Assembly: GCA_023436525.1 (NCBI GenBank)
Contig: JAEZIW010000010.1
Span: forward strand, 1-27,609
Direction: 5' to 3'
Length of the DNA stretch: 27,609 nucleotides
DNA from: Bacillota bacterium
GTDB taxonomy: Bacteria > Bacillota > Clostridia > Christensenellales > SZUA-584
In this document: piece after piece, positions 7,106 through 15,445 of the stretch
Layout: each line of letters begins with the position of its first letter
How positions within the stretch are numbered: the stretch's first letter is position 1
Made by a program: the position numbers and the translations under genes
The notes under the pieces: generated by a model
The model's input: the letters and a program-made list of their open reading frames with translations, nothing else
What the model was told of the DNA's origin: nothing
Databases searched by the model: none

Positions 7106-7375
7106 CTAAAGAGTTATCACTTTTGAGTCCTTTTTTTTCTTACCAATTAATTCTATTTCAAGCGTATCAAACTCAACGCTTTCCACGAAATCGTCCGGTA
7201 TGAAAACAGTTCTGGAAAACGCTTTAACCTCCGCATGATGCTTGGCGCAAACAATCGGCTTTGATAAATCAAACGCATCGCAAACGGCCGCCAAGGCACT
7301 TAGAAAGTCACTTTCTTCGAGCGTGATGTCTTTTTGTATTCTGTCTTCAATTTTGATTTTTCCCCAATATCTCAA
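7106..7375 (-). CDS. Conserved-looking small hypothetical protein
   Basis: 89 residues, TTG start at 7375 sharing four bases with the pepV stop (TTGA), with GGTGA 6 nt upstream. The protein is soluble, with no signal peptide or membrane segment. It ends in a lysine-rich tail (GKKKKDSK) after an alternating hydrophobic strand pattern (VESVEFDTLEIELIG). The spacing and coupling to pepV support a real gene. I do not recognise a family. Confidence 0.6.
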   Translation of the reverse strand: MRYWGKIKIEDRIQKDITLEESDFLSALAAVCDAFDLSKPIVCAKHHAEVKAFSRTVFIPDDFVESVEFDTLEIELIGKKKKDSKVITL

Positions 7376-8763
7376 ATGGACTCACCGCAAAGCTTAATAA
7401 TCGCATTCGCGATAATTTCCGCATTTTTCATCAGGCTTTCAATCTCGATATACTCATCCGGCCCATGCTCCACGTTGGGCTGGCCCGGAAACAGCGACCC
7501 AAATGTCACGGCGTTTTCAAAAGCGCGCGCATATGTGGCACCGCCGATGGAAATGCAATACGCATCCTCACCCGTGATTTCGGTATATGCCTCTTTAAGC
7601 GCGGTTACTAACGGGCTGTCCTCACTCACAAAGTGAGCGTCCAGCGTATGTTTGTATGTGATCTCGAACAAGTTTCCGAAATGCTTTTGCAGCTTTTCTT
7701 CCACCACCTGGCGCTGTATGGATATCGGGTAACGAATGTCGATGCCCGCCTTCAGTTCGCCGTCTTTCAAGCTCACAGTCCCTAGGTTCATTGTCAGTTT
7801 GCCGGATTCTTGATCCTCAAGGTTCAGCTCCGCCGCCTCCCCGTTGTAGTAGGTGCCGATTTTGCTCGCCAGCACATACACCGCTTCACCTGTCATACCG
7901 GGCGACCACGGCAGCGTTCCTAAATACTGCAGCAAAGCCGATGCCGCGTTAATACCCTGCTCGGGGCGTGAGCCGTGTGCGCTCTTGCCCACCGATACGA
8001 TGGCCACAAAGCCGCCGCCGATGTCTTCCGCGCTCAGCTCCGCACCAATCGGGCATCTGTATCGTCCGAGGCTTTTTTGAATTAAATCAAATGGCGCGGC
8101 AATGAGAGCCTGCGCTTTGTTCGGGACCACGTTGATGCGGGTTCCCGCCTTGAGGCTCTTGATGCTGAGCGCACCGCCGTCCTCCAATCCTTTTATGCTG
8201 AGTTCCACATGCATCAGCCCTTTTTCGGCATTGATCACAGGATACTCGCCGTCGGGTGAGAACGCGATATCGGGCAGCGGTTCGTGCTTTTTGTAAAAGT
8301 CCATATCCGCCCAGCCGGATTCCTCGTCGGCTCCGATGATGAGCCTCACCTTTTTATTGAGCTGCACGCAATTATCGCTAAGCGCCTTGATCGCGTACAG
8401 CGCCGCAATGCACGGCCCTTTATCGTCGATTGCGCCGCGGCCGAATATTTTGCCATCCTTCTCCACACCTTGAAAAGCCGGCATCGTCCATCCTTCGCCC
8501 TCCGGCACCACATCAAGATGCGTTAAGATACCAAGCATCTCATCGCCGTAGCCGTAATCGATATACGCAAGGTGCCCAAACAGATTCACACAGTCGAGAT
8601 CCATGTCTTCCGCGGTGCTTTGAATAAACATCAGCGCGTCAAATATGCCCTTGCCATATGGCATATTGGGGTGGCTTTCGCCTTTAACGCTTTCTATCTT
8701 GAGGAAGTTTTTCAGAGCTTCCAGCATCTCTTGCCTGTATGGCTCAAAGGAAAAATCAAGCAT
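7372..8763 (-). CDS. pepV: PepV-type dipeptidase (M20 family metallopeptidase)
   Basis: A 463-residue cytoplasmic M20 peptidase. Metal ligands are visible in family order: THLD (H82, D84), GRGAIDDKGP (D114 as bridging aspartate), DEES (E147/E148) and a C-terminal EHGPDE histidine. The length and the insert between catalytic and lid domains fit PepV/Sapep, which releases N-terminal residues from dipeptides and some tripeptides using two zinc ions. The ATG at 8763 has GGAGG 9 nt upstream. It lies 22 bp behind uppP on the same strand and overlaps the next small ORF. Confidence 0.92.
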   Translation of the reverse strand: MLDFSFEPYRQEMLEALKNFLKIESVKGESHPNMPYGKGIFDALMFIQSTAEDMDLDCVNLFGHLAYIDYGYGDEMLGILTHLDVVPEGEGWTMPAFQGVEKDGKIFGRGAIDDKGPCIAALYAIKALSDNCVQLNKKVRLIIGADEESGWADMDFYKKHEPLPDIAFSPDGEYPVINAEKGLMHVELSIKGLEDGGALSIKSLKAGTRINVVPNKAQALIAAPFDLIQKSLGRYRCPIGAELSAEDIGGGFVAIVSVGKSAHGSRPEQGINAASALLQYLGTLPWSPGMTGEAVYVLASKIGTYYNGEAAELNLEDQESGKLTMNLGTVSLKDGELKAGIDIRYPISIQRQVVEEKLQKHFGNLFEITYKHTLDAHFVSEDSPLVTALKEAYTEITGEDAYCISIGGATYARAFENAVTFGSLFPGQPNVEHGPDEYIEIESLMKNAEIIANAIIKLCGESI

Positions 8764-8785
8764 GTCTATGAGCCTCCTTCATCTA

Positions 8786-9577
8786 TTAATATGCCCAGTT
8801 TATCGTTTTTAGCAAAAATTGATCGAGCAAAACAAATATGCCCAACACCGCCACGTAAATCGCAAAACCGTAAAGCCGCTTTTTGCTAATTAAGGCCAGC
8901 ATAAATTTAATGGCATAATATCCTGATACAGCCGCGCATACCGTGCCGATGATTATCGGCAGCCAATCCACATTCACAGATATGTCTTTGAAGGTTTTCG
9001 CGCCCTGAAGCACCACTGAGCCCAAAATGGCCGGGATGGACATCAGGAATGAAAAGCTGGCCGCCTTGTGCCGGTCCACACCGGCCACCAAACCGCCTGC
9101 AATAGTTAAACCGGAGCGCGACACAGCCGGTAAAATGGACACAGCCTGTGCAACACCCATTGTCAGCGACGTGCCCAAACCAATCTCACGTTTCTTAGTA
9201 ACACGCTTAGAGATAACTTCAGCCAACGCAAGCGCCAAAGCCGTGAGTAAAAACTCGTAACCAAGGTAGATTCCCGTGAATGTCTCCTCAAAAAAATCAC
9301 CAAATAACAGCGAGGCCACCACGGCGGGAATCGTCGCGATAATCAGACACAGTGTCATTTTTGAGAAGAAATTCTTAAATATATCGACGACGCTTTTCCA
9401 CATCACAATCACCACCGCGACGAGTGTCCCTAGGTGCAGCATCGTATCAAAAAACAGCTGCGGTTCACTGATGCCGAAAACATTTTGCAGCAGCACCAGA
9501 TGCCCGCTGCTTGAAACAGGCAGAAATTCGGTTAATCCCTGTACTATACCCAGAAGGATAGATTCCAATATCGTCAT
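8786..9577 (-). CDS. uppP: Undecaprenyl-diphosphatase UppP/BacA
   Basis: A 263-residue polytopic membrane protein with about eight hydrophobic segments. Both signature regions are present: QGLTEFLPVSSSGHL (E17, S22-S24, H26) and PAVSRSGLTIAGGL with the essential arginine. The family dephosphorylates undecaprenyl pyrophosphate to recycle the lipid carrier for peptidoglycan and other polymers, and confers bacitracin tolerance. The ATG at 9577 has AAAGGA 7 nt upstream. It is the first gene of the operon uppP-pepV-small ORF-DUF378. Confidence 0.96.
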   Translation of the reverse strand: MTILESILLGIVQGLTEFLPVSSSGHLVLLQNVFGISEPQLFFDTMLHLGTLVAVVIVMWKSVVDIFKNFFSKMTLCLIIATIPAVVASLLFGDFFEETFTGIYLGYEFLLTALALALAEVISKRVTKKREIGLGTSLTMGVAQAVSILPAVSRSGLTIAGGLVAGVDRHKAASFSFLMSIPAILGSVVLQGAKTFKDISVNVDWLPIIIGTVCAAVSGYYAIKFMLALISKKRLYGFAIYVAVLGIFVLLDQFLLKTINWAY

Positions 9578-9608
9578 AAGAATTTCCTTTCATATTTTTC
9601 GCCATGTT

Positions 9609-9617
9609 ATTATACCA
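9609..9617 (-). promoter_or_regulatory. Extended -10 promoter of uppP
   Basis: On the minus strand TGGTATAAT (TGn plus a perfect -10) lies about 32 bp before the uppP start. The -35 region at 17 bp is poor, as is usual for extended -10 promoters. Confidence 0.6.
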
Positions 9618-9730
9618 GTAAAGATATGCTTTGCATAGGGATGTTATGTAAAACCCGCTTCATCCAACGATCTTTGATGCGGCAGCGCAAAGACGCCCGC
9701 TTTGTCTTCACAGATCATCTATTCGCGGTG

Positions 9731-9758
9731 TTGACGAATCGTTATCATCGGGTATAAA
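9731..9758 (+). promoter_or_regulatory. Promoter of ilvE
   Basis: TTGACG (9731-9736) and TATAAA (9753-9758) are separated by 16 bp, about 50 bp before the ilvE start. No T-box or other leader structure fits in the short leader. Confidence 0.65.
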
Positions 9759-9805
9759 ATACTTCAATAATCGATTTTTTATACTAAGATTGAGGAGAAG
9801 GCATC

Positions 9806-10873
9806 ATGCAACTTGAAGTTATTAAAGCGCAAAGCTTAAAACCAAAGCCGCAAGACGAATCCCAACTCGGTTTCGGGAGAATATTTACCGACCATATGCT
9901 CACCATTGAGTATAAAGCGGGCAAAGGCTGGCATGATGCCAAGATTCGCCCGTATGAAAATTTCTCGCTGTCTCCGGCATGCAGCGTGCTGCATTACAGC
10001 CAAACGATATTCGAAGGCATGAAAGCTTACCGTACGGACGACGACCGCATTAATCTGTTCCGCCCGTGGGAGAATTTTAAACGCATGAACATATCGGGCC
10101 AGCGCCTTTGCATGCCCGCGATCGACGAAGCGTTTGCGCTGGAGGCGCTCGAAGAACTGGTGCGTATCGATCAGGACTGGGTGCCGCGCACCGAAGGCAC
10201 ATCGCTTTATATCCGCCCCACCCTCATCGCGACCGACCCGTTCCTCGGCGTGCGCGCGGGTGAGGAGTACATCTTCTATATCATACTTTGCCCCGTGGGC
10301 GCTTACTATGCGTCAGGCCTCGCGCCCGTAGACATCTACGTGGAAGACGAGTATGTGCGCTCGGTGAAGGGCGGCACGGGCTTTGCCAAAACGGGCGGCA
10401 ACTACGCGGCGAGCCTGCTCGCGGGCGACATCGCGCATAAGAAGGGCTATTCACAGGTCCTCTGGCTGGACGGCGTAGAGAAAAAGTACATCGAAGAAGT
10501 GGGTTCGATGAACATCTTCTTTAAGATTCGCGGCGAGCTTTACACCGCGCCGCTGGGCGGCAGCATACTCCCGGGCATCACGCGCGATTCGATCATGCGG
10601 CTGGCAAAGGATGTTTACGGTGTGAATGTGCGTGAAGAGCGCATTGCGATAGAAGACATCTTTAAAGAGAACGAGTCCGGCGGGCTTGAAGAGGTGTTCG
10701 GCACGGGCACGGCGGCTGTGGTGAGCCCCGTGGGCGGCATGACATGGGTAGATAAGACCATCAAAATTTCGGGCGGACAGATGGGCGAGCTGACATCGAA
10801 GCTGTATGATAAGCTTACGGGGATTCAGTACGGCAAAGAGAAGGACGAGTTCGGCTGGATCAAGACGCTTTAA
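9806..10873 (+). CDS. ilvE: Branched-chain amino acid aminotransferase
   Basis: A 355-residue class IV PLP-dependent transaminase of the longer (BCAT type 2, eukaryote-like) group. The PLP lysine is K195 in FAKTGGNYAAS, followed by the signature LWLDGVEKKYIEEVGSMN. The early motif QTIFEGMKAYR and the late GTGTAAVVSPVG (phosphate-binding loop) are also present. It interconverts leucine, isoleucine and valine with their 2-oxo acids using 2-oxoglutarate/glutamate. ATG 9806 follows GAGGAG with good spacing. It is monocistronic, between its own promoter and terminator, and divergent from uppP. Confidence 0.96.
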   Translation: MQLEVIKAQSLKPKPQDESQLGFGRIFTDHMLTIEYKAGKGWHDAKIRPYENFSLSPACSVLHYSQTIFEGMKAYRTDDDRINLFRPWENFKRMNISGQRLCMPAIDEAFALEALEELVRIDQDWVPRTEGTSLYIRPTLIATDPFLGVRAGEEYIFYIILCPVGAYYASGLAPVDIYVEDEYVRSVKGGTGFAKTGGNYAASLLAGDIAHKKGYSQVLWLDGVEKKYIEEVGSMNIFFKIRGELYTAPLGGSILPGITRDSIMRLAKDVYGVNVREERIAIEDIFKENESGGLEEVFGTGTAAVVSPVGGMTWVDKTIKISGGQMGELTSKLYDKLTGIQYGKEKDEFGWIKTL

Positions 10874-10887
10874 GAGAAACGAACCAC

Positions 10888-10922
10888 AAGGCCTTTGCGG
10901 CAGCGCAAGGGCCTTTTTTATT
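10888..10922 (+). terminator. Terminator of ilvE
   Basis: AAGGCCTTTGCG pairs with CGCAAGGGCCTT (12 bp, one G-U) around GCAG and is followed by TTTTTTATT. Confidence 0.9.
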
Positions 10923-10955
10923 GGTGATCACTTCTTATAATTTACCAAGAGTTTC

Positions 10956-10984
10956 TTGACAGACGCTGTCTTTATAACTACAAT
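10956..10984 (+). promoter_or_regulatory. Sigma-A promoter of the BlaI/M56 operon
   Basis: Perfect TTGACA (10956-10961), 17-bp spacer, TACAAT (10979-10984), about 55 bp before the repressor start. Confidence 0.8.
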
Positions 10985-11014
10985 ATAAATTATAAGTTTT
11001 ATATATAAAATGTA
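10979..11014 (+). promoter_or_regulatory. Candidate BlaI-type operator overlapping the -10
   Basis: An AT-rich imperfect dyad begins with TACA in the -10 box (10979) and ends with TGTA (11011-11014). BlaI/MecI repressors bind TACA/TGTA dyads over their own promoters, so autoregulation is expected; the wide spacing makes the exact operator uncertain. Confidence 0.45.
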
Positions 11015-11039
11015 ACACTCAACATTGAAAGAGGTTTTT

Positions 11040-11423
11040 ATGAAAAGCTCTTTAACCAAGCCCGAATGGGCCATGATGTCGGTGCTGTGGGAGCATCCCG
11101 AATTGACCATTTCCGGCATTATCGCCGCGATGGGTGATAAAATGGATTGGAAGTACAACACCTATGTCACCTATGTAAAGCGGCTCTGTGAAAAGGGGTT
11201 CGCCGGCTTTCGTACCTATGGGCGAGATAATTTCTATTTTGCGCTGGCAGACAAAGATCAGTGCATTCTGGCCGAAAGCGAAAACATCATCGAAAAAGTC
11301 AGCGACCGTTCGATGAAATCGCTGCTGATACAAATGATAAAAGGCAGCGACCTCACGCCCAAGGATCTGACAGAGATCAAACAGCTCATCGACGAGCTAA
11401 ATAAAGAAGGTGATGAGCTATGA
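11040..11423 (+). CDS. BlaI/MecI/CopY-family transcriptional repressor
   Basis: A 127-residue winged-helix repressor. It has the family N-terminus LTKPEWAMMSVLWEHPELTI, the recognition-helix region YNTYVTYVKRLCEKGF, the wing (RTYGRDNFYFAL) and a C-terminal dimerisation helix. The ATG at 11040 is chosen over an upstream in-frame TTG (11025) because AAAGAGG lies 5 nt before it. It overlaps the M56 gene by 4 nt (ATGA). In the known blaI/blaR1 and mecI/mecR1 systems such a repressor is cleaved after the membrane protease senses a signal. Confidence 0.9.
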   Translation: MKSSLTKPEWAMMSVLWEHPELTISGIIAAMGDKMDWKYNTYVTYVKRLCEKGFAGFRTYGRDNFYFALADKDQCILAESENIIEKVSDRSMKSLLIQMIKGSDLTPKDLTEIKQLIDELNKEGDEL

Positions 11424-13945
11424 CGGCCATACCCGGTGTGCTGTTGGAAATGACCATATACTCAGCGATATTGTACGGTACCCTATTGGTTTTCAAAAAG
11501 CTGTTTCGCAAACACATTTCGGCGGCACTGAACTATGCGGTTTGGATGCTGTTGATTATCCGTCTTCTCGTTCCCGTCACCATCAACAGCGGCTTCTCTC
11601 TGATCATGCTTCCGGCACCTGCAGCGGCCATCATGCAGCAGGCCGATAACGACAGCACTGTTCATGAAAAGCCTGTCATCAATGCCGCTGACAGCCAGCA
11701 AGCCTCACCCGCTGATATGCCGGTCAATGCTCAAGTTGATGTCAAACCGTCAGATACGGAACAGATGACTGCAATAACGCCGCCCATTCAGACAATGGAT
11801 TGGCAGACGGCACTGATCTTGCTTTGGGCAGCGGGCATGCTGTGCTCCTTTGTTTTCGCGGTAGTCAGCGCCAAACGGCTGAAGCGCCGAATGAAACGCA
11901 GCCGCAGAGATGTCCCTGCGTACATTCTGGACATCATAGAAGAGTGCAGGATCGATTTGCACATTAAACGCAGTATAAACGTGACGATGCACGACTGGCT
12001 CCATTCTCCCGCGCTGACGGCATCACTGCGCCCTGTGCTGCTTCTTTCAAGCAATCTGCTGACAATGGATCGTCGGCAGGTGGCATTCGGTATTCGGCAT
12101 GAACTGACGCATTATAAACACCGTGACCATCTGATGATGCTGCTGCTGATTTTTCTGCGCTGTGCCCATTGGTTTAATCCGGTCGTTTGGCTTGCTTTCC
12201 CGCAGATACAAACAGACATGGAAACGTTATGTGATGCCGGTGTGACCTCCGGCTTTCAGAAAGCCGAACGGTCACTCTACATCAATACGGTGGTGGAATT
12301 AAGCCGCAGTGCGACCATGCGGTATGTACTGGGCATGGGCCAAGGCCGAAGAATGCTGGAAAAGAGGATTAAGGGCATGTTCCTAAAACCAAGAACTAAG
12401 CTGCCGGTTCGAATGGCAGCGCTGATAATGGGCCTTGTGCTGCTGTTTTCATGCTTTACCACCGCCTGCCAGCCCACCCCGGCCAAGGCCGTGGTGGTCG
12501 GCAAGGATATGCAGCAGATGCTGAATAAAGCCAAAGCCCCGCACGATACAAGCCTCTCTCTAAAAGAAAGGCTCGCCGTGCCCGATCGGTTTATCGGCAG
12601 CGCGCAGGATGTGACAGGCAAATTCAGAGCTGAGATGGACGCCGATATCGTGATTCCCGATGTGAACGATATTCCGATCGTGCGTATTGAGGCGCAGCCG
12701 TTTGATCACGGCATTGTCGAAAAGATCAAAGATTACTTCTTTGACGACGGCCCTTTCTACAACCCGGACGCTCTTTATGAAGAAACCAAGACCGAGTTAA
12801 TCGATATACTCGCAAAACTCAAGGCCCGAAAAGCCGAACTGGAGGGCAAGGGCATGAAGCCGCTGCACCCTGAACTGGAGAGCGGCGAAGAAACAAATGA
12901 GCAGAGCATTCCTCAAAGCGATGATGCCAATGTGGCTGTTCAAATGTCAACATACAATATGCTGGACATGGTCAACGAAAGCATCCACTTTATCCAAAAG
13001 AAGCTGCCGACCGCTTTGGAACAGAAAAACAAAATTGAAGTGCCGGATAACTGGCAAACAGTCAGCAGGGAATCGCAATATATGTGTTTTGCACAGATAA
13101 ACCCTGACGGAGGCATGCGGACACTGAGTGCCGACGATCAGAACGATTTTCTATATATCACAAACCGCAAGGACTTTGATCCAAGCTATGGTTTTTATGA
13201 TACGGAAGAAAACTGGTACGTAAACAACAACCCGGATATGTTCCCCGCCGAATTTGCCGAGGCGCGAAGTCTCCCGTTTCCCTCTATGACAATGGAGCAG
13301 GCGCAGCAGACAGCAGACGATTTTCTTAAGCAAATTGGTATTGAGGGGTTCGTCTGCGAGCGCAATGAAAAGGTGATCGGCGGCTCCGGGCAAACATATG
13401 GGGACCATGTTCTCCGCGGCAAACTTTTAAAAGGCTACCGCCTGCAATATGTGCGTCAAGTCAATGGCGTTCCGCTGACATACACAAACGACGAAGCGGC
13501 AAGCGGCGAACAGGATGAACAGTCGTTTTTCTATTGGCGGTATGAAAGAATCACATTCATCATTAACGACAGCGGCATCGCGGAGCTGCAATGGACAGCA
13601 CCGTATACCGTGCAAGACACCGTTGTGAGCAGCTCGGCTATGCTGCCGTTCTCCGATATTGCGGACATTTTTAATGACAAAATCACCGTCGTTAACGATT
13701 GGCTCGATATCGAAGGGTTTGATATCAACATCACAAATGTACGGCTTGGCTTTATGCGCGTGATTGAACAGAATGGCAACAAGCAGGGCTTGCTGATTCC
13801 TGTCTGGGATTTCTTCGGTACATATAAAGAATACGTCGATCGAGACGGAGAAAAGTACACGACTGAGATAAAGTGCCCAACGAGAAGCTATCTGACCATC
13901 AACGCGATTGACGGCGCGGTGATTGACCGGCAGAAGGGGTATTAA
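11420..13945 (+). CDS. M56 (BlaR1-type) membrane metalloprotease with large non-PBP sensor domain
   Basis: 841 residues. The N-terminal four-TM M56 unit has hydrophobic segments near residues 7-25, 36-58, 128-150 and 331-350. Zinc motif HELTH is at 227-231, and the downstream ETLCD (E268) is the likely third ligand. The fourth helix is followed by ACQP, and everything after about 350 is extracytoplasmic. This roughly 490-residue domain has no SxxK/KTG penicillin-binding pattern. Instead it has a helical coiled region (about 440-535) and a mixed domain with PepSY/DUF6034-like features (MTMEQAQQTADDFL; KGYRLQYVRQVNGVPL; ending in NAIDGAVID). By analogy it senses an envelope signal and inactivates the adjacent repressor; the ligand is unknown. 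It overlaps the repressor gene and ends convergently with the next gene by 4 bp. Confidence 0.88.
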   Translation: MTAIPGVLLEMTIYSAILYGTLLVFKKLFRKHISAALNYAVWMLLIIRLLVPVTINSGFSLIMLPAPAAAIMQQADNDSTVHEKPVINAADSQQASPADMPVNAQVDVKPSDTEQMTAITPPIQTMDWQTALILLWAAGMLCSFVFAVVSAKRLKRRMKRSRRDVPAYILDIIEECRIDLHIKRSINVTMHDWLHSPALTASLRPVLLLSSNLLTMDRRQVAFGIRHELTHYKHRDHLMMLLLIFLRCAHWFNPVVWLAFPQIQTDMETLCDAGVTSGFQKAERSLYINTVVELSRSATMRYVLGMGQGRRMLEKRIKGMFLKPRTKLPVRMAALIMGLVLLFSCFTTACQPTPAKAVVVGKDMQQMLNKAKAPHDTSLSLKERLAVPDRFIGSAQDVTGKFRAEMDADIVIPDVNDIPIVRIEAQPFDHGIVEKIKDYFFDDGPFYNPDALYEETKTELIDILAKLKARKAELEGKGMKPLHPELESGEETNEQSIPQSDDANVAVQMSTYNMLDMVNESIHFIQKKLPTALEQKNKIEVPDNWQTVSRESQYMCFAQINPDGGMRTLSADDQNDFLYITNRKDFDPSYGFYDTEENWYVNNNPDMFPAEFAEARSLPFPSMTMEQAQQTADDFLKQIGIEGFVCERNEKVIGGSGQTYGDHVLRGKLLKGYRLQYVRQVNGVPLTYTNDEAASGEQDEQSFFYWRYERITFIINDSGIAELQWTAPYTVQDTVVSSSAMLPFSDIADIFNDKITVVNDWLDIEGFDINITNVRLGFMRVIEQNGNKQGLLIPVWDFFGTYKEYVDRDGEKYTTEIKCPTRSYLTINAIDGAVIDRQKGY

Positions 13946-14835
13946 AACAGCGTCATCTGCTGAGTTTCATACCCTTTCCTCGTCAGCTTCACGATATCGT
14001 GCATCTCATACAGCAACCCGTGTTTGCCGCACTCGTCCATAAACGCGGCATTCAGCGCGGCGTTGTTTGGCGAGGTGCACGCGTAGCTGTCGCCAAACGC
14101 CAGCACATATTTCTTCTTCATACCGGGAAACAACGCGTCGAGCCGGTCGTAAAAGTAGTTGCGCTGGTTCTGCCGCAGCGTCACGCCAAAGCTATCCCAA
14201 TGGTACACCCACTTTGCGCCCGCCTCCGCCGCCATGCGCACAATGCCGCGAATATTCGTCTCATCATCGTTAATAAACGGCAGCGTGGGCATCAGCAGCA
14301 CGCCGCATAAAATGCCCGCATCGGTCAGGCGGCGAATCGCCTCAAACCGCTTGCTAGAGGGGGTGACATACCGCTCAAGCTTTGCGCAGAGCTTATCATC
14401 CGCTGTCGTCACCGTCACGTTCACAAACACGGGCGAATGCGCCTTGATCTTTGCGAACTGGTCAATATCCCGGCACACCAAATCGGATTTGGTCAGCACA
14501 GCGGTGCCGAAGCGGTACCGCTGTATCAGCTCGAGCGCGCCGCGCGTGAGGCCTTCGTCCTTCTCGTGCGGGTTATACGGGTCGCTCATTGCGCCGGTCA
14601 TAATCACGCCCGTCTTCTTTTTCGATTCAAGATCGCGCCGTATCACAAACAGCGCGTTTTCCTTCGCGCGTACAGTGTCGAACTTATCCACACGGTAGCA
14701 ATCGCTGCGGCTGTCGCAGTAAATGCAGCCATGGCAGCAGCCCTTGTAGATATTCATGTTGTAATTCGCGCCGAACCAGCCGCTGTCGGTATAGCCGGAC
14801 ACGATGGTTTTGGCGGGTATCAGCGGAATGCCCAT
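13942..14835 (-). CDS. SPL-family (spore photoproduct lyase-like) radical SAM protein
   Basis: A 297-residue radical SAM enzyme. The Cx3CxxC cluster motif lies in YKGCCHGCIYCDSRSDCY (about residues 30-47), followed by the GAMSDPYNPHEKD segment and PVFVNVTVTTADD, characteristic of the Rv2578c/SplB-like family. These bind a [4Fe-4S] cluster and cleave S-adenosylmethionine; true spore photoproduct lyases repair UV lesions, but many members like this one are uncharacterised and shorter. The ATG at 14835 has GGAGG 6 nt upstream, and that ribosome site falls in the first base pairs of the adjacent repeat. It is convergent with the M56 gene with no terminator between. Confidence 0.85.
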   Translation of the reverse strand: MGIPLIPAKTIVSGYTDSGWFGANYNMNIYKGCCHGCIYCDSRSDCYRVDKFDTVRAKENALFVIRRDLESKKKTGVIMTGAMSDPYNPHEKDEGLTRGALELIQRYRFGTAVLTKSDLVCRDIDQFAKIKAHSPVFVNVTVTTADDKLCAKLERYVTPSSKRFEAIRRLTDAGILCGVLLMPTLPFINDDETNIRGIVRMAAEAGAKWVYHWDSFGVTLRQNQRNYFYDRLDALFPGMKKKYVLAFGDSYACTSPNNAALNAAFMDECGKHGLLYEMHDIVKLTRKGYETQQMTLF

Positions 14836-14841
14836 GTTTTT

Positions 14842-15385
14842 CCTCCGGGGTTACAGGCCCCTTTATTGTAGTTAGTTTGTTTATATTGAAAAAAAGAGTC
14901 CTATTGGCGGCGCTTGCCGCGTTCTGCTTTGTATGTCTCAAACAAAAAGACTCAACACTCTTCATTGATGTATGATCTTCGTTTCCCTCGGAATTGTTTT
15001 GATCGGTTAAGCGAGGCGACTATACCCCTTCGGGGTTACAGGCCCCTTTTTTGTAGTTAGTTTGTTTATATTGAAAAAAGAGTCCTATTGGCGGCGCTTG
15101 CCGCGATCTGCTTTGTATGTCTCAAACAAAAACTCAACACTCTTCATTAATGTATGATCTTCGTATCGCTCAGAGCTAATTTGGCCGGTTAATCGGGGCG
15201 GCTATACTCCTTCGGGGTTACTGGCCCCTTTATTGTAGTTAATTTGTTTATATTGAAAAAAAGAGTCCTATTGGCGGCGCTTGCCGCGATCTGCTTTGTA
15301 TGTCTCAAACAAAAAGACTTAACATTCTTCATTGATGTATGCTGTTCGTATCGCTCAGAGTAATTTGGTCAGCTAAACGAGACTA
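14842..15385. repeat. Three tandem ~180-bp non-coding repeat units (cluster A)
   Basis: Unit starts are at about 14842, 15020 and 15202; matching TTAC(A/T)GG marks at 14851, 15036 and 15218 give periods of 185 and 182 bp. Each unit has a GC-rich hairpin (CCCC-TTC-GGGG type; left arm altered in unit 1). A GGGG/CCCC alternative hairpin with a T-run follows, then a T-rich spacer, AAAGAGTCCT, and a second hairpin GCGGC-GCTT-GCCGC (14907-14920 in unit 1). A TTTGTTT...AAACAAA pair flanks this second hairpin. Units are nearly identical over about 130 bp and diverge at their right ends. The same two hairpins occur inverted at 19685-19965. I see no gene in this region. Confidence 0.85.
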
Positions 15386-15408
15386 CAGCTGGCTCCGGGT
15401 TTCGGTAC

Positions 15409-15438
15409 AACAAAAATAAGCACCGCGCAGATGCTTAT
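15409..15438 (-). terminator. Terminator after the FMN-binding gene
   Basis: On the minus strand ATAAGCA pairs with TGCTTAT around a 9-nt loop and is followed by TTTTGTTG, just past the FMN-binding stop at 15446. Confidence 0.8.
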
Positions 15439-15445
15439 CGTTTGA

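Noticed and set aside
14888..15350. Short signal-peptide-like TTG-start ORFs inside cluster A units (KKRVLLAALAA...)
   Set aside because: No ribosome site precedes them, the frame is broken in unit A2 by an A-run change, and cluster B does not keep the frame. The conservation is better explained by the repeat itself.
14842..15385. CRISPR array
   Set aside because: Units are about 180 bp, almost wholly repeated, with no short repeat/unique spacer alternation and no cas genes.
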